Below, in pieces: positions 5,813-6,119 of a DNA stretch of 6,119 nucleotides. The stretch lies in assembly GCA_023428085.1 (NCBI GenBank), contig JAEYZK010000253.1, positions 1-6,119 on the forward strand, in the 5' to 3' direction. The stretch's first letter is position 1. Each line of letters opens with the position of its first letter. The notes beneath the pieces are model-generated. The model saw only the letters and a program-made list of their open reading frames with translations. It was not told the origin of the DNA and did no database searches. This stretch comes from Pseudomonadota bacterium. GTDB lineage: Bacteria > Myxococcota > Myxococcia > Myxococcales > Anaeromyxobacteraceae. The position numbers were made by a program, and so were the translations under genes.

Positions 5813-6119
5813 ATGACGGAGATCGCCGTGATCATCGCCCTGCTGCTCACATGCCTCGTCGCCCTGATCCTCGTGCTGCTGGCCCGCCGGGAGGCCGGGT
5901 CGACCCGCGAACGTACCGTCGAGGACGCCGAGGCCATCCGCCAGGAGGCCGCCGCGGTCCGCGCGGAAGCCATGGAGCGGCTCGCCGCGGTGATCGACCG
6001 CGAGCAGCGCACGGAGAGCCGGGAGAACGAGATCCGCTCCGACCGGCGCGAGGCCCGCGCCCAGCGCGAGGCCGCCACCGCCCGCGCCGAGGCCGCCGAG
6101 GCCCTGCGCGCCCAGGCCG
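5813..6119 (+). CDS. rny: Ribonuclease Y, N-terminal part (cut by window edge)
   Basis: Only 102 codons are present. Residues 1-24 form one membrane segment (MTEIAVIIALLLTCLVALIL, then VLLA) followed by positive charges, so the N-terminus anchors in the membrane. From residue 30 a long charged coiled coil rich in Glu, Arg and Ala begins (VEDAEAIRQEAAAVRAEAME, and later repeated REA/RAEA heptads). This is the standard start of RNase Y, the membrane-bound endoribonuclease that initiates mRNA decay; its KH and HD catalytic domains would lie beyond the edge. The place after recA-recX, where actinobacteria with RNase Y often keep rny, supports the call. Without the HD domain, another membrane-anchored coiled-coil protein remains possible. 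The 87-base gap after recX may allow read-through transcription. Confidence 0.78.
   Translation, partial: MTEIAVIIALLLTCLVALILVLLARREAGSTRERTVEDAEAIRQEAAAVRAEAMERLAAVIDREQRTESRENEIRSDRREARAQREAATARAEAAEALRAQA

Overview
The window is very GC-rich throughout and carries six genes. It looks like two pieces of DNA joined inside one reading frame near position 4640-4650. The left piece (about 1-4640) has Ala codons leaning to GCG and reads like a high-GC myxobacterium of the Anaeromyxobacter type; that assignment rests on codon style and remembered gene families and is only moderately secure. The right piece (about 4650-6119) has Ala codons leaning to GCC and holds the back half of recA, then recX, then the start of rny. 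This order and the RecA sequence point to Actinomycetota. Both window edges cut through genes.

Left piece, in order. A secreted protein of unknown function lies on the minus strand (runs off the left edge, starts at 845) and has a His/Cys pattern like caspase-fold (clan CD) cysteine peptidases. Two plus-strand genes (1009-1851 and 2112-2948) encode stand-alone LacI/periplasmic-binding-protein-type sensor domains. They lack both a DNA-binding helix-turn-helix and a signal peptide, and they align over 276 residues without a gap at about 52% identity. Between them lies a 260-base gap with an A/T-richer patch and several inverted repeats. Converging on the second one is a 436-residue minus-strand protein of the DUF1704/QEGLA/MATCAP-like metallopeptidase family (2991-4301), with GC-rich hairpins in the 42-base convergent gap.

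Junction. The frame 4438-5127 has a good ribosome binding site and a roughly 69-residue Gly/Ala-rich N-terminus unrelated to RecA. It then continues in frame into the C-terminal half of RecA, from the strand just before loop L2. Walker A, Walker B and loop L1 are absent, so the product cannot be a working recombinase. The simplest reading is a chimeric contig or a recombination breakpoint, not a designed fusion.

Right piece. recX begins about one base after the recA stop, and rny (RNase Y) follows 87 bases later with its own strong Shine-Dalgarno sequence and runs off the right edge. In an intact genome RecX would modulate RecA filaments. Here only the RecA tail is present.

No tRNA, rRNA, CRISPR array or insertion sequence was seen.
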